Below, piece after piece: positions 24,431 to 34,799 of a DNA stretch of 64,000 bases (its first letter is position 1; every line of letters starts with the position of its first letter). Made by a program: the position numbers and the translations under genes. The DNA is from Carex sylvatica (Eukaryota; Streptophyta; Magnoliopsida; Poales; Cyperaceae), in contig CAXKVR010000093.1 of the NCBI GenBank assembly GCA_964058845.1, forward strand, positions 558,001 through 622,000. Reading direction: 5' to 3'. The notes beneath the pieces are model-generated. The model did not search any database, had not been told where the DNA came from, and was given only the letters and a program-made list of their open reading frames with translations.

Positions 24431-25046
24431 AGAAAACCTAAATCACCACCCAATTAAGGATTGAAGCTGTAAATCAACAAAAGAATTTGGCTCAGATCGA
24501 AAATTCTAAGTCCTAAACAAATTGCAAAACCATAACTCCTAAACTCATTTGATTCCTAAACTCTAGAAAAACTCTAACAAAAGACATTGGATCAGAAAAT
24601 AACCCAACTCCTAAAAGAACCAAAAAATTAACCTAAAGCCACTAGAAAACCACTAGGAAAAACTACATTTAACCAAAAAACTTTAAGTTCAAAAAAAGAA
24701 CAAGATATTGACCTAGGTATTTAATCTAGGTAAAAACTACTACAAACACTACATAAAACCCAAGATAAAAAAAAAAACTAGATGGAGAATGATAGCGAGC
24801 AACCTTTGGATAAAAGAGAGAGCTCAGATGGTGAAAATGTTTCTAGTGAGAGAGGAAGTTTTGAAATTTGAAATTAGGATCGCCAGAAAGATGGAGACGA
24901 CACACACAAAGTGATCCAATATTTATAAAAAAAAATTCAGAAGACAGAACGACAACAGATTATCGCTATCGGTTTAACCGATAGTGTACCTCGTTAACAC
25001 AATAATCGTCATCGATTAACCGATATTGTATGGAATTCGTATCCTC

Positions 25047-25083
25047 TTCATTAACTCAAAAGGGAATCTTTTGAGTTAATGAA
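25047..25083. other. Perfect 16-bp palindrome
   Basis: TTCATTAACTCAAAAG and CTTTTGAGTTAATGAA flank a 5-base loop. One base differs in the loop region of the duplicate near 45629-45634. A partial arm recurs at about 25213-25225. It could be the junction of a fold-back insertion or a hairpin in the CACTA 3' region. Confidence 0.7.
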
Positions 25084-25401
25084 TATTGATCATTCCATGT
25101 GGGGCCAGACTAAATCCGCATTATTATTAAAGGGTTCCCTATATCATAAGCTGGGGCCAGATGGGCTCCATTTAAGATCAGACGAATGAGATTTATTAAT
25201 TCAAGAGATTCCTTTTTGAGTTAATGCAAAGGATATGCATTCTAGTGTAAGTACCTTATTAAAACAATGATCGCTATCGGTGCATTCCGATGGTGATTCA
25301 ATTTCTGGAGAGGCGCGCCCTTCTGTGAAAGAAGGCTATACTGCAGAATTGGGCCTAAGGTACTTGACATTTTTATTGTACATCTTGTCCGTTCGTTCTT
25401 T

Positions 25402-26053
25402 AAGTACAACCGAACCGACCTAAATAAACTTATCAACTGAATAACGGCCTAAGTCATCTTAGTCCAGCCAAACATAATTAGGGGAAATTTCATCTATCTC
25501 CTTCAAAAATATGTTATTGGTAAGGCATCACATACACTGGTCCTTTAAGTTTTCTCATGTCTTATGAAAAATTTAAACATCTCACTATAACCAATCATTG
25601 ATATTTCATATATAAAAATTCAAACATTTATATGACTATATATCCCATTATAACAAACAAGGATATAGGGAAAAAAAACATATATCTCAGGGAATACCAA
25701 TACGAACAACAACACACATAACTGTGACACAATCCAAAATAACTAAAAAGCTCTAAGCAGGTATAAGTAGACTAAGTAGACGATTAATACAAATAAGGTA
25801 ACTACGCCATATATAATAAAAATTAAATTGGCATAGAGAATGAAGGTTCGTATTAGAGCCGAGGATCCAGTCATGAGGTAGCTAGCTCTAAGAGCCCTAC
25901 TCATATGCCTTTCCACAGTGGCACAATAGTGAGGATGACGGTGTCCACAACTGCAAAATAACTGGAAAAAAAAATTTTAAAAGCAATGAAAATTATAAAT
26001 GTTAATTAGTAATGTATATTAAATATAAGTAAATAACGTTTATAAGAATTAAA
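25402..26053 (-). repeat. Partial copy of the 1,047-bp unit
   Basis: Equivalent of 45971-46617. It contains the C-terminal exon-like part (CGRRHPHYCATVERHM and a hydrophobic tail, minus strand, about 25770-25960) and is cut off before the upstream exon. Confidence 0.7.
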
Positions 26054-26068
26054 TAACGTTTTTTTTAA

Positions 26069-26540
26069 GGGTATTTAATAAAAATGGCCGGAATAATGCT
26101 AACTTATCAATGTTTTTGTTTGTTGCATCTTTTAAGTATAATATAAAATCACGCAAATATATTTCTTTTATATATACTTGTTGATTTTTCTATTTTAAGC
26201 AAGACTATGTACAACTATGTAAAAGGTGATTACAAAATAAAATGCTTCAAGGGCTTAAGAAAACACCGTTATTGGACCCATCATTTCCACATTTATCGCA
26301 TGACAATTGTAAAGGTAAAACTACAATAGTTTCAATGACTAATAAAATTTAAAAATACAGATATACATACCGCATCAAAAGATATTTGGATTGATACCTA
26401 AAAACAATATCATATACGATTAATGAAAAGGAAAACCATATTATTCTTCCAAATAAAAAATAAAAATTTAATGAGAATTACAAAAAAAAAACAAAATTTC
26501 TTAACCTCACCAAATATTCCGGCCATTTTTATTAATACCC
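26069..26540. repeat. Segment bounded by inverted GGGTATT termini
   Basis: GGGTATTTAATAAAAATGG at 26069 is inverted at 26520-26540 (CCATTTTTATTAATACCC). The interior matches 3750-4190. Comparison with that copy suggests the shared interior is flanking DNA and the two termini belong to different elements facing outward, rather than one MITE. Both readings are possible. Confidence 0.5.
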
Positions 26541-27070
26541 CCAAAACAAAATGAAATTTTAAAAATAACCTTGAATCATTTTTTTTTTTAAATGACCCAA
26601 CCGCCTGGGCCTGGGGCGGTCCAAAATGCAAGTGAACCTTCAGACCTCGGGGCGGATCATGGGGAGAGAAAACCGCCTCCTATACGGGTGGTCCATGCAT
26701 GACCAAACCGTCCCACAGACAGGCGGTCCACTATGGATTAAAAACCCACCCGTGAACCCATCCCCTTCCCTCCCTTCTCTGTTTCTCCTCCGCACCAGAA
26801 GAAGAAAAAGAAAAAAAGGAAAAAGACGGTCGCCCCAGCCAGTCCGCCCCTGCCCCTGCCGCCGGTGCTCCGCCCTTGTCTTCGCCGCTGCTGCGCCACA
26901 CCTCTCCTCTCCCTCGCTCGCTCACTCTCTCTCTCGCTCACTGCCACCTTCACCACCGCGAATCCGCGCCTCCTCGCCCTCTACCTCACTGCAATTGCTT
27001 CATTTCTCTCGGGTAAGTTTTTGATTCGATTGAATGCGATTAAGTTGTGTAATTATTGAAATCGAATTGA
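26541..27070 (+). other. TE end with GGCGGTC words and GC/CT-rich leader
   Basis: After the terminus come GGGGCGGTCC-type words (26600-26740), then a strongly GC- and CT-rich stretch (26760-27010) like a plant 5' UTR. It ends in TCTCTCGG|GTAAGTTT, a strong donor site at about 27011. A frame covers 26626-27024 but its Pro/Ser/Arg-rich product is low-complexity and also open on the other strand. I read it as the promoter/leader of a TE gene, possibly the hAT element whose transposase end lies at 28.0-28.4 kb. Confidence 0.35.
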
Positions 27071-27077
27071 TTTGGTT

Positions 27078-27440
27078 GATTCGGTTCAAATCGATTCGGT
27101 TCGATTCGGTTCAAATCGGTTCGGTTCGATTCGGTTCAAATCGGTTCGGTTCGATTCGGTTCAAATCGGTTCGGTTCGATTCGGTTCAAATCGGTTCGGT
27201 TCGATTCGGTTCAAATCGGTTCGGTTCAAATCGGTTCGGTTCGATTCGGTTCAAATCGATTCGGTTCGATTCGGTTCAAATAGATTCGGTTTGATTCGGT
27301 TCAAATCGATTCGGTTCGATTCGATTCGGTTCGACTCGGTTCAAATCGATTCGGTTCGACTCGGTTCAAATCAATTCGGTTCGACTCGGTTCAAATCGAT
27401 TCAGTTCGACTCGGTTCAAATCGATTCGGTTTGATTCGAT
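27078..27440. repeat. 25-bp minisatellite built from GGTTC/GATTC/AAATC pentamers
   Basis: About 14 units of GGTTCAAATCGGTTCGGTTC plus GATTC. Because 25 is not a multiple of three, each frame cycles with a 75-bp period, and the plus strand stays open. The long VRFDSVQIGSVRFGSN-type frames here are products of the repeat, not genes. Later units drift (GACTC, GATTC variants). Confidence 0.9.
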
Positions 27441-28020
27441 TGTGATGAAATTGTGTAATTGTTGAATTCTATTCGATTGTGTAATTTATGCAAATGTAAT
27501 TAAGTTGTGTAATTCTTGAATTCGATTCGATTATGAATTGTGAGAATTGGTATAATTTCACGAATTGTGAGAATTACGGGTTATTAATAAATGCTATTAA
27601 ATTGTGAGAATTGCGGGATTAAAATTTGAAATTATATTTGCGGAAATTATGTATTTTTTTTTTGGTAAACTTGCAGAAGGAAGCTTTATATCTTCAAATG
27701 GATATATATATTGTGTGATCATATAAAATATGTCATTTACTATATAAGTTATGTATTTTTTATTTTTTTGAGAAAAAATCGTAGATAGATAAGTTATATA
27801 TTTGATTACATCAATAGATAAAATTAAATATTTAGAGAGGATTGAGAATAAAATAATAAATTATTGTAATATTTTAAAAAAATTACACAATTTTGTTTTC
27901 ATATATAATATGTTATAATATATTATAATTTTATTGTTATAATATATTATAGTTTTAATGTTATAATATATTATTTTTGTGTTGTTACGGGTACGAAGAA
28001 AAGTTTTGGTGATGTTGAAG

Positions 28021-28410
28021 TTGACGAAACACATGATCAACGAAAGTGAACATGGACTTGACGTCATGGCATGGTGGATGAGACATCAAAGTTCCTTACC
28101 AATGCTGGCGATGATGGCCCGCGATGTATTTGCCGTGCCCGTATCAACCATCAATTCCAAAAGTTGTTTCAGTTCGGCAGACAAGATCCTCTCCGATAAA
28201 TGAAGTAAGTTGGGTGCACATGTTTTTGAGAGACTTGTGTGCTTGAAAGATTGGATTGCTGCTGAAGAGCGTAGGCAACATGTGCCTCAACAACCATCAT
28301 TATCTGAACCCGACACTGAAGAAAGCAGTACCGAGGCGCAGCACGAGGCTAATTATGATTCAGACGGTGCCGAAGAGACCGAACAATGGTATATGAATCC
28401 AAACTACTAG
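28021..28410 (+). pseudogene. hAT transposase C-terminal dimerisation domain with nonsense codon
   Basis: The translation includes LDVMAWWMRHQSSLPMLAMM, ARDVFAVPVSTINSKSCFSS, DKILSD and, after an in-frame TGA at 28201-28203, SKLGAHVFERLVCLKDWI and an acidic tail to the TAG at 28408-28410. This is the hAT C-terminal dimerisation region of Ac/Tam3-type transposases. The stop sits where the family has Arg, as expected from CGA to TGA. The upstream catalytic part is not recognisable between 27.4 and 28.0 kb, so only a 3' remnant survives. Confidence 0.85.
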
Positions 28411-28429
28411 ATAGGTAGTGTCGGTATAA

Positions 28430-29245
28430 ATTTCTAACATCTTTTAATCTTTATGGTTATTTTTTAAATTAGAAATTTCTAAACATTTCAATTAGTTTTT
28501 AAATTATTTATTTTAAAGAAGAATTACTAACAAAAAAAAAAGTTAGAACTCCGCCTATGTTATTTTACATAGCCGGTCACAAGTTCGAAATTAAGGAGGA
28601 TGGTAAATTTTATTTTTTAATCTATTGTTTTAAAATAATTCATAATTATTTTTAAAGTAATTGATTTAAGAAAAATTTTATTTTTATTTTATTTTTTTAA
28701 AGTTTCTGATTTAATTATATTTTTTTTATATTTTATTTAACCTATTAAAAATAAATGAACGTTTAGAAAATATATTATAGATATAAATAAATTATAAAAA
28801 CTATATAATTAGAATGAGAATTTAAAAATAAAATAAAATAATTCGTGTAAACAAATAAATAAATATACAAATTTTCGTATGAATAATTTTTATATATAAG
28901 TTACAAATTTTATTTATTTATATACACTATTTGATATTGAACTATTCTGATTTTGAAAGTCGAATTATAAATGCGTAATGATATTCGTACAACACTGTAA
29001 AAAAAGAATATAAAAAAAAGAATAAATAACAGAAAAAAACAGAGAAAAAAAAAAACCCGGACCGGACCGCCCTGCCCGTCAAGGGTACCACAGGCACGGG
29101 TAGAAGACGGACAGGGCACGGGTTTTAAAAAAAATACCTGTGATATCCGGTCCGTGGTACCCGTATACCCATGACACCCGTACCCGATCTGTACCCGTGC
29201 CCGACCCCAGATATACCCGGACTGCCCGACCCGTACCCGTTAGCA
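28430..29245. mobile_element. 3' end of the hAT element, CGGGTA/TACCCG subterminal repeats
   Basis: An AT-rich stretch and then dense TACCCG/GCCCG words (29050-29240) mirror, inverted, the element at 20945-21612. It lies directly downstream of the hAT transposase remnant, which ties the non-autonomous 21-kb and 41-kb elements to this family. The terminus is near 29236 but a target duplication was not found. Confidence 0.55.
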
Positions 29246-29547
29246 AACCACTACGCGCAGCCCTTTCAGTGCATCTATTTGGACTCCATTTGAGATTTTT
29301 TTTTTATCAAAACTAATAAATTCGCTGCCATATACTATACTACAGAAACGATACCACACAATATCCTTCTTTGAAAGAGTGAGACGGAAACTAGGGAATT
29401 CGCATCCTCTTAGGTATCTCAAATTTTGAGTATTTTTTTGGAAAATTCCAATCGTTCAAATACGTTTTGCACGAATCTCAAAGCTCAAATAATACTGCTC
29501 CCGACGCTATCTCGCTATCTCTGAGTAGGATGTGGAAAAAATGTGCC

Positions 29548-29745
29548 GTGCCGTGACTAAGTAAACAGTGATCCGGGCCGTACCGTGACCAAAATGGTAA
29601 GGGGTGGTCACGGCACGCAAGTCACACCGTGACTATTCACGTGCCGTGACTAAGTAAACAGTGATCCGGGCCGTACCGTGACCAAAATGATAAGGGGTGG
29701 TCACGGCACGCAAGTCACGCCGTGACTATTCACGTGCCGTGTCGA
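29548..29745. repeat. 93-bp tandem duplication, CACGGCAC-rich
   Basis: GTGCCGTGACTAAGTAAAC recurs at 29548 and 29641, so the period is 93 bp. The two units are nearly identical, with one G/A and one A/G difference. The words GTGCCGTG/CACGGCAC continue to 29945. Confidence 0.85.
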
Positions 29746-30788
29746 AACGTAACTGGTCATGTTTCTCATATTTAACTATTTTTTCATAATTTAAGTTAGT
29801 TTATTTAAGATTCACCATTTGATTAAGGCTTGACGGTCTTAATTAGACGTGACTCGCGTGATGACGTGCTTTACTGTGACCGGATCTTTATTGTGCCGTG
29901 CCGTGATCAAAATGTCAAGAAGTGATCACAGCACGAAACAATAACACGTGCCATGCCATTCCATGACAGAGCCGGCTCCGCCATGCAAATTTTCCCACAC
30001 TAGGCACCCGACACATCCGTCACGCAAAAGTTGAGATATCTCAGAGGATACGCACACGAGACAGGAAGAGAGGAGGAAAACAAAGTCAGATCTCATGTGA
30101 CCGAAGTCCACACAACAACTGTGTTGCAATCTGTATTCTTTGGATATAAATATATAATGTTTGTTCAGATCCTTCAACCACATCAAAAAAACGAAATCAC
30201 TTATTTTATTTTCCTTAATTAGTTAATATTTTTCTATATATAAAAATAATCCTCTCTACACAAAAATACCCAATAGCTCCTACAATTGTTAGCAAGAATT
30301 ACATTACTGGAAATAGTAATCTCATTTGTTGAGTCTTCCTACCATTTTACTTTTAGTGACTTCAGCAATAATGAAAGTGCATAAGAAATAAACAGTGTCT
30401 CAAATTCAAAAAAGAAACGACTGCTGGAGGGAAAGAAATATGCTGTTATTACTTGGGAATAGTAGGAACCTGTTATTCCGAACCAACCGTTGAAACTTGT
30501 CTATGCAAATTTCAACGAAGTTTTTGATGCATAAATCCCAACAAATTAGATTAACGATTGCGATCGGAATATCAGGTTCCTGTTATTCCAAAAGAATAAC
30601 AGCAGATTTATTTCCTGCTTGAGACGTGAACTCACATGAAAACAATTGAGAACCATTTTTTTTGAAAGTCCAAGATCTTTTACAATAATGCATCAAGATA
30701 TTGAAGAAGATAAAATAATTCCATTGACAGGTTTCAATAAATAAATGGCCCTGATGCACATGTACTAATCAAGGTGCACTAAAACACC

Positions 30789-31219
30789 TTATTTGAATGT
30801 CTTAAGCTTCTCAATAAAATCATCTATATGTTTCTCATGAGAATTCCTGTCTGTAAATATCTCCTTCAGTTGTTTTGCATTGCGTCGAATGCTTCCACCA
30901 TGATAAAGCGAATCACTTTTGCTACCTCTTCCCGCATAAAATTCCCGGTTTCTTCATCTCTCGGTATAGCTACACCGATCTCTTTCTCCTCAAAAATTCG
31001 AGCGTTCAACCCTTGATCAGCATATATAGGCAATTGTACCAAAGGGTGCCCGAATTGAAAGTTTTCAACTACCGAACTCCAACCGCAATGTGTCAGAAAC
31101 CCTCCAACAGATGCGTGTGCTAAGACTTTCATTTGTGGAACCCATCCCGTTACAACTCCAAATTCTTTTGTTCGCTCTATGAATCCCTCCGGTAAACCAT
31201 CCAGCTTCTTAAAATATTG
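30789..31219 (-). pseudogene. Family-1 UDP-glycosyltransferase C-terminal fragment (UGT91/79-like)
   Basis: On the minus strand the frame reads KKLDGLPEGFIERTKEFGVV, then the PSPG donor-binding box (WVPQMKVLAHASVGGFLTHC, GWSSVVENFQFGHPLVQLP, YADQ), then LNARIFEEKEIGVAIPRDEE. Plant UGTs with this box transfer sugars from UDP-sugars to small molecules in the cytosol. A frameshift near 30885-30895 separates this from the family's C-terminus (NAKQLKEIFTDRNSHEKHID), which ends at TAA 30789-30791. The 5' three quarters, including the catalytic His, is missing. It lies inside inverted arms and looks like a captured fragment. Confidence 0.85.
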
Positions 31220-31535
31220 TTAGCATCCTATTCCTCTCTATCTCTAGCATTTAGTTACAGCACGGTACGGCACGGCATATTTTTTCGGCACCCTATTCAA
31301 AAATAGCAGGGGGAGCAGTATTATTTGAGCTTTGAGATTCGTGCAAAACGTATTTGAACGATTGGAATTTTCCAAAAAAAATACTCAAAGTTTGAGATAC
31401 CTCAGAGGATGCGAATTCCCCAGTCTCCCTCTCACTCTTTCAAAGAAGGATATTGTGTGCTATCGTTTCTGTAGTATAGTATATGGCAGCGAATTTATTA
31501 GTTTTGATAAAAAAAATTTCAAATGCAGTCTAAAT

Positions 31536-32196
31536 TAGGGGTGATTAATGAATGAGCATGAGCGAGTTAGGGTATGCTCATTCTGACTAATTAAGTAAAT
31601 GAACGAGTTGTTAATGAGCGGGTTTAAATGAGCGAATAAATGAGCGAGTTGTAAATGAGCGAACTTTTAATGAGCGAGTTATGAATGACTCACGAGTAAT
31701 GACTTATGAATACCAAAATTTAACAAATTATCATATTTCATTTAAATATAATATAATAAAAATCTAACAAAAATAGATTTGACAGTAGCATCAACCGACA
31801 ACAATCAACATATTACAAAAATAGAATAATCCAACATAAACTAACAACAGAAACTAATAAAAATCCAACAGCTATCGTCTTGTCGATTTTAATACAAAGG
31901 CGGAGGTTAGGTTTTGGGTTTGGCTAGAGAGACGTAAAGGCGGAGGTTAGGTTTTCAGTCGTCTGTTTTTAAAAAAAAAAAAAAGGTTTTGGCGGATTTT
32001 AGGCGGAGGTTTTGGTTCTGCCGATTTACACAGGATTACACATGATTAAATTTGGCAAAACTGATGTTACACAGAATTACACATGATTAAATATGGTAGA
32101 AATTAGATGTGGCAAATCCTTAATGAGCGAGTTGGGTCATGCTCAAGCTCGCTCATTAAGTAAATGAGCGAGTTATGAGCGATTTACTCACCCTTA
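31536..32196. mobile_element. Non-autonomous hAT element, 661 bp, with 8-bp target duplication
   Basis: The ends TAGGGGTGA and TCACCCTTA are inverted. They are flanked by GTCTAAAT (31528-31535) and GTCCAAAT (32197-32204), an 8-bp target duplication with one change. The uninterrupted left arm of the host element (29270-29285) shows the empty site. Subterminal GAGCGAGTT words recur many times at both ends. It has no coding capacity. Confidence 0.85.
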
Positions 32197-32233
32197 GTCC
32201 AAATAGATGCACTGAAAGGGTTGTGCGCACGCG

Positions 32234-33190
32234 CGCATATATATATATATATATACATACATATCAGTACTACTAATATCATGTTAAATTTTTTTGGCAT
32301 CCAAATATCTATCTGTCCAGAGAGGATCTAAGCCATCCATTCAAAAGATCTCAGCTACTGATCAAAATTAATTTTCAATCTCAGTCATTAATCATCAATT
32401 CTGATTTTATGCATCTATTTCATGTTGTTAAACTTTTAGAAGTCTAAATTTAGTTCAAAACATACTCGCTATATGAAAAACTGCATAGAAATTATTTCAC
32501 TTAAACAAATAGAAAAAAGCGTTTCCTCTGTATTTGCTTCTTCCCAACGTGAATACGCGCGCCTCTTTTCTTTTTTCAAAGCACCGATCTAGACTCCTCT
32601 TTTTTCAATACGCCGCAAGAGAGAGAGAGAGAGCAGAGAGCAGAGAGAAGAACAACGACGATGCCTCTAGGTTTTCCATTTTGCAACCAAGGGGAACAAT
32701 GACGACTTTGAGACTCTTCCTCCCTCTCCGCAACTCTGTCATATGGGGAAAACAAAGAGAAATGAAAAAGGCAAAGGAGTGGGTTGAGAGGATTGATTGA
32801 TGTAATCTACGGGGGTCAGTGATCGATTGCACAGTGAGGTTGCCTAACTTGAATCTAAAGTACTGTTTTGCTGCATTTTTTAAATAGATCCAATCTTTTG
32901 TTGTATTTTTTAATTTGACTCAATTTTTCTCATATAGGAACTCATACGCTACTTAGTTTCAGAGAATGGTAAATAATATTTATTACCTGTAATGCAATAC
33001 AATAATTTTGTTTTATTTTAGTAAAGTGAAATGTTTTGTTCTTAGTTCTTGATTCAATTGGGCTAAACCCTAAACCCTAAACAAAGAATATAAAAACAAA
33101 GATAAAAAACATAAATTACAATAAAGAAAACAAAGGTGTACATGGGCTCTCTTGTACTTTATGTTTTTTGTTTTTTTTTTTAAATTCTAA
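32234..33190. other. Intergenic with (AT)n, purine-rich patch and telomere-like motif
   Basis: (AT)n lies at about 32240-32262. 32530-32800 is GA-rich and gives overlapping short frames on both strands, with no domain. Two copies of the plant telomere unit (AAACCCT) occur at 33064-33083. Confidence 0.45.
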
Positions 33191-33279
33191 CAGTTGATCA
33201 TAATTGTTCAATGTGACTCCATATAATAAAGAAAAACAAACACCAAATTTTATATTTTTTAATTTAATTTTATTATTTT

Positions 33280-34308
33280 TTTAGATAAGTTACCAAATTG
33301 TTATTTTTCACAAATTTCATGCTCATATAAACACAACAATTTCATACCTATCTAAAAAATATTAAAATAATTGGTAAGTTTGTAAAATTTGGTCTACAAT
33401 CACATGAAAGTAGTTTTGATAACAAGAGTGCTAGTATTGAGTGGTTCAAATCAGCAATTTGAATCTTAAAAATGCCATGAAAGAGCAGAGGAGCCCATAT
33501 TTATAAAGCATATTAGTAAGTTACTATAATAATTATTATGAATAATTATATTATTATTGTATTTTGTTGTCTTTTCTTAGATTTATACTAATATTTTATT
33601 ATAATTATGCTTCTGGCAAATAACTTTCCGTAGTATTTCGGCTATATGTTTCCGCATTCAAAATTTATTAGATCGACTTCAAACGACGAATTCGAACCGC
33701 TTAAATCAATTTCTTTCATGAGAGCTTTAATTACATTTCAATTGTTAAAATTTTGATTTCATTTAGTTATCAAGTCAAAATATTAGAAAAATATTAGAAA
33801 ATGAGGTTCATAATACATTCCAATATTTTAATCTATATTTAAATATTAATTTGGCTCAAATAATTGGACATTTCTAATAGCAATTATATATATATATATA
33901 TATACGAGTAAGGCTAAGGTGCTATGGGTTGCATAGAGGGCTATGGTGCTACGGCTTAATATTTGGGTTTTCGAAATCCTAACGGTCGATCCGAACCGTT
34001 CATCTTGTTCTCCATATTAATATGTGTTTGGAGACCAAATTTTACATTTTTTGGAAATATTTTACTATTTTTTTAGATAGTTAAAAAATCAAATATCTGA
34101 ATGGTGCAGAATTTTTTAGATTAAGTCATTTTCTACCTATCTAAAAAATTAGTAAATTTTATTCAAAAAATGTACAATTTAGTCTGTAAACACATATTAA
34201 TACGGAGAACAAGATGAACAGTTCGGATCGACCGTTAAGATTTCTAAAACTCGAATATTGAGCCGTAGCATCGTAGCCCTCTATGCAACACATAGCACCC
34301 TAGCCTTA

Positions 34309-34347
<39 letters not shown>

Positions 34348-34790
34348 CGGTGACTATGAATGTGTGATCCAATCAATACAATACAATACATTCCAGTTTG
34401 ATGGATGAGACACAGAGTCCGTGTCCCCAGGTACGTACAATTTAAAGGAATGAACAATTCAGATTAATTTTATTTAGATCAAACTCAATCCGGTACCAAT
34501 TGTGATTGTAGGGGGGCTGCTTTGAGATTTGTGCCGAGCTAAAAAAAATGGTCCGGATTTTCAGCTTGCACCTTAGATATCTGGGTGATACGGATTCTGA
34601 GACAGAACAAAATAAACCAACCATGACTTATGAGCTTCTAATTTAAATGGCCATTATTTGATAGAGCCTCACCAGTGACTGTGAGCCGATCTTTCTCCTT
34701 ATTTAAATGGGCTTACAAAGTCGAATACCTACCAGGCCCAATGAAACCCAATTTGATGAAATAAAAAGTTCAATTCATCCGCAGTTTACA
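33280..34790. repeat. Inverted duplicate of 7745-8400, interrupted by a MITE
   Basis: See the matching blocks listed for 7745-8400. The element at 33906-34311 and its (AT)n flanks account for most of the length difference. Confidence 0.65.
33906..34311. mobile_element. Fold-back MITE flanked on both sides by (TA)n
   Basis: GAGTAAGGCTAAGGTGCTATG at the left end is inverted at the right end (CATAGCACCCTAGCCTTACTC). The complementarity runs through the TTGTTCTCCATATTAATA core to the centre. Both flanks are (TA)n/(CT)n microsatellite, at 33888-33904 and 34312-34346. It has no coding capacity. Confidence 0.85.
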
Positions 34791-34799
34791 AGAGATTTG

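Larger units (their letters stand above)
22796..25300. mobile_element. CACTA-type (En/Spm) element, 3' border unresolved
   Basis: It starts with CACTACTATAAAT. Multiple short inverted words around CATCGG/CCGATG (22830-22990) and ATCGGTTTAACCGAT (24965-25025, 25265-25300) are the subterminal repeats expected of CACTA elements. The interior has minus-strand exon-like pieces but no recognisable transposase. A CTAGTG at about 25244-25249 could be the 3' end, but no 3-bp target duplication supports it. Related subterminal sequence recurs at 62745-63080. The second copy is 43366-45870. Confidence 0.55.
19143..26053 (+). repeat. Segmental duplication, upstream copy (about 6.9 kb)
   Basis: This matches 39673-46617 in direct orientation, with an offset of 20,530 at the left end and about 20,565 at the right end. 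Short peptides from both copies (for example the frames at 23332-23592 and 43903-44163) are identical, so the duplication is recent. The left breakpoint falls inside GT61 exon 3. The right breakpoint falls in the membrane-protein-like repeat unit, at AAGAATTAAA, where this copy passes into a GGGTATT TE terminus. The copies differ most in the GC-rich hAT-like element. Confidence 0.9.
29253..32232. mobile_element. Element with about 300-bp inverted arms carrying a UGT fragment
   Basis: The left arm (29253-29556) is the inverted complement of the right arm (31261-31535 joined to 32197-32232; the gap is a later hAT insertion). Shared blocks include CAGTGCATCTATTTGGACT, GCTGCCATATACTATACTAC and TTTGCACGAATCTCAAAGCTC. 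Between the arms lie a 93-bp tandem repeat and a truncated UDP-glycosyltransferase. Long inverted arms around a host-gene piece resemble Pack-MULE-type capture, but no target duplication was found and no transposase is present. Confidence 0.6.

Noticed and set aside
25244..25249. CTAGTG as the CACTA 3' end
   Set aside because: It would match the CACTA terminus but the flanking 3 bp (TAA) do not match GTA at the 5' side, so the border is left open.
26626..27024. 132-codon Pro/Arg/Ser-rich gene
   Set aside because: Low-complexity, CT-rich, open on both strands and ending at a donor site; more like a 5' leader.
27034..27434. Ser/Arg/Val-rich repeat proteins
   Set aside because: Products of the 25-bp minisatellite, with all plus-strand frames equally open.
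33064..33083. Telomere or large interstitial telomere array
   Set aside because: Only two AAACCCT units; such short motifs are common in plant DNA.
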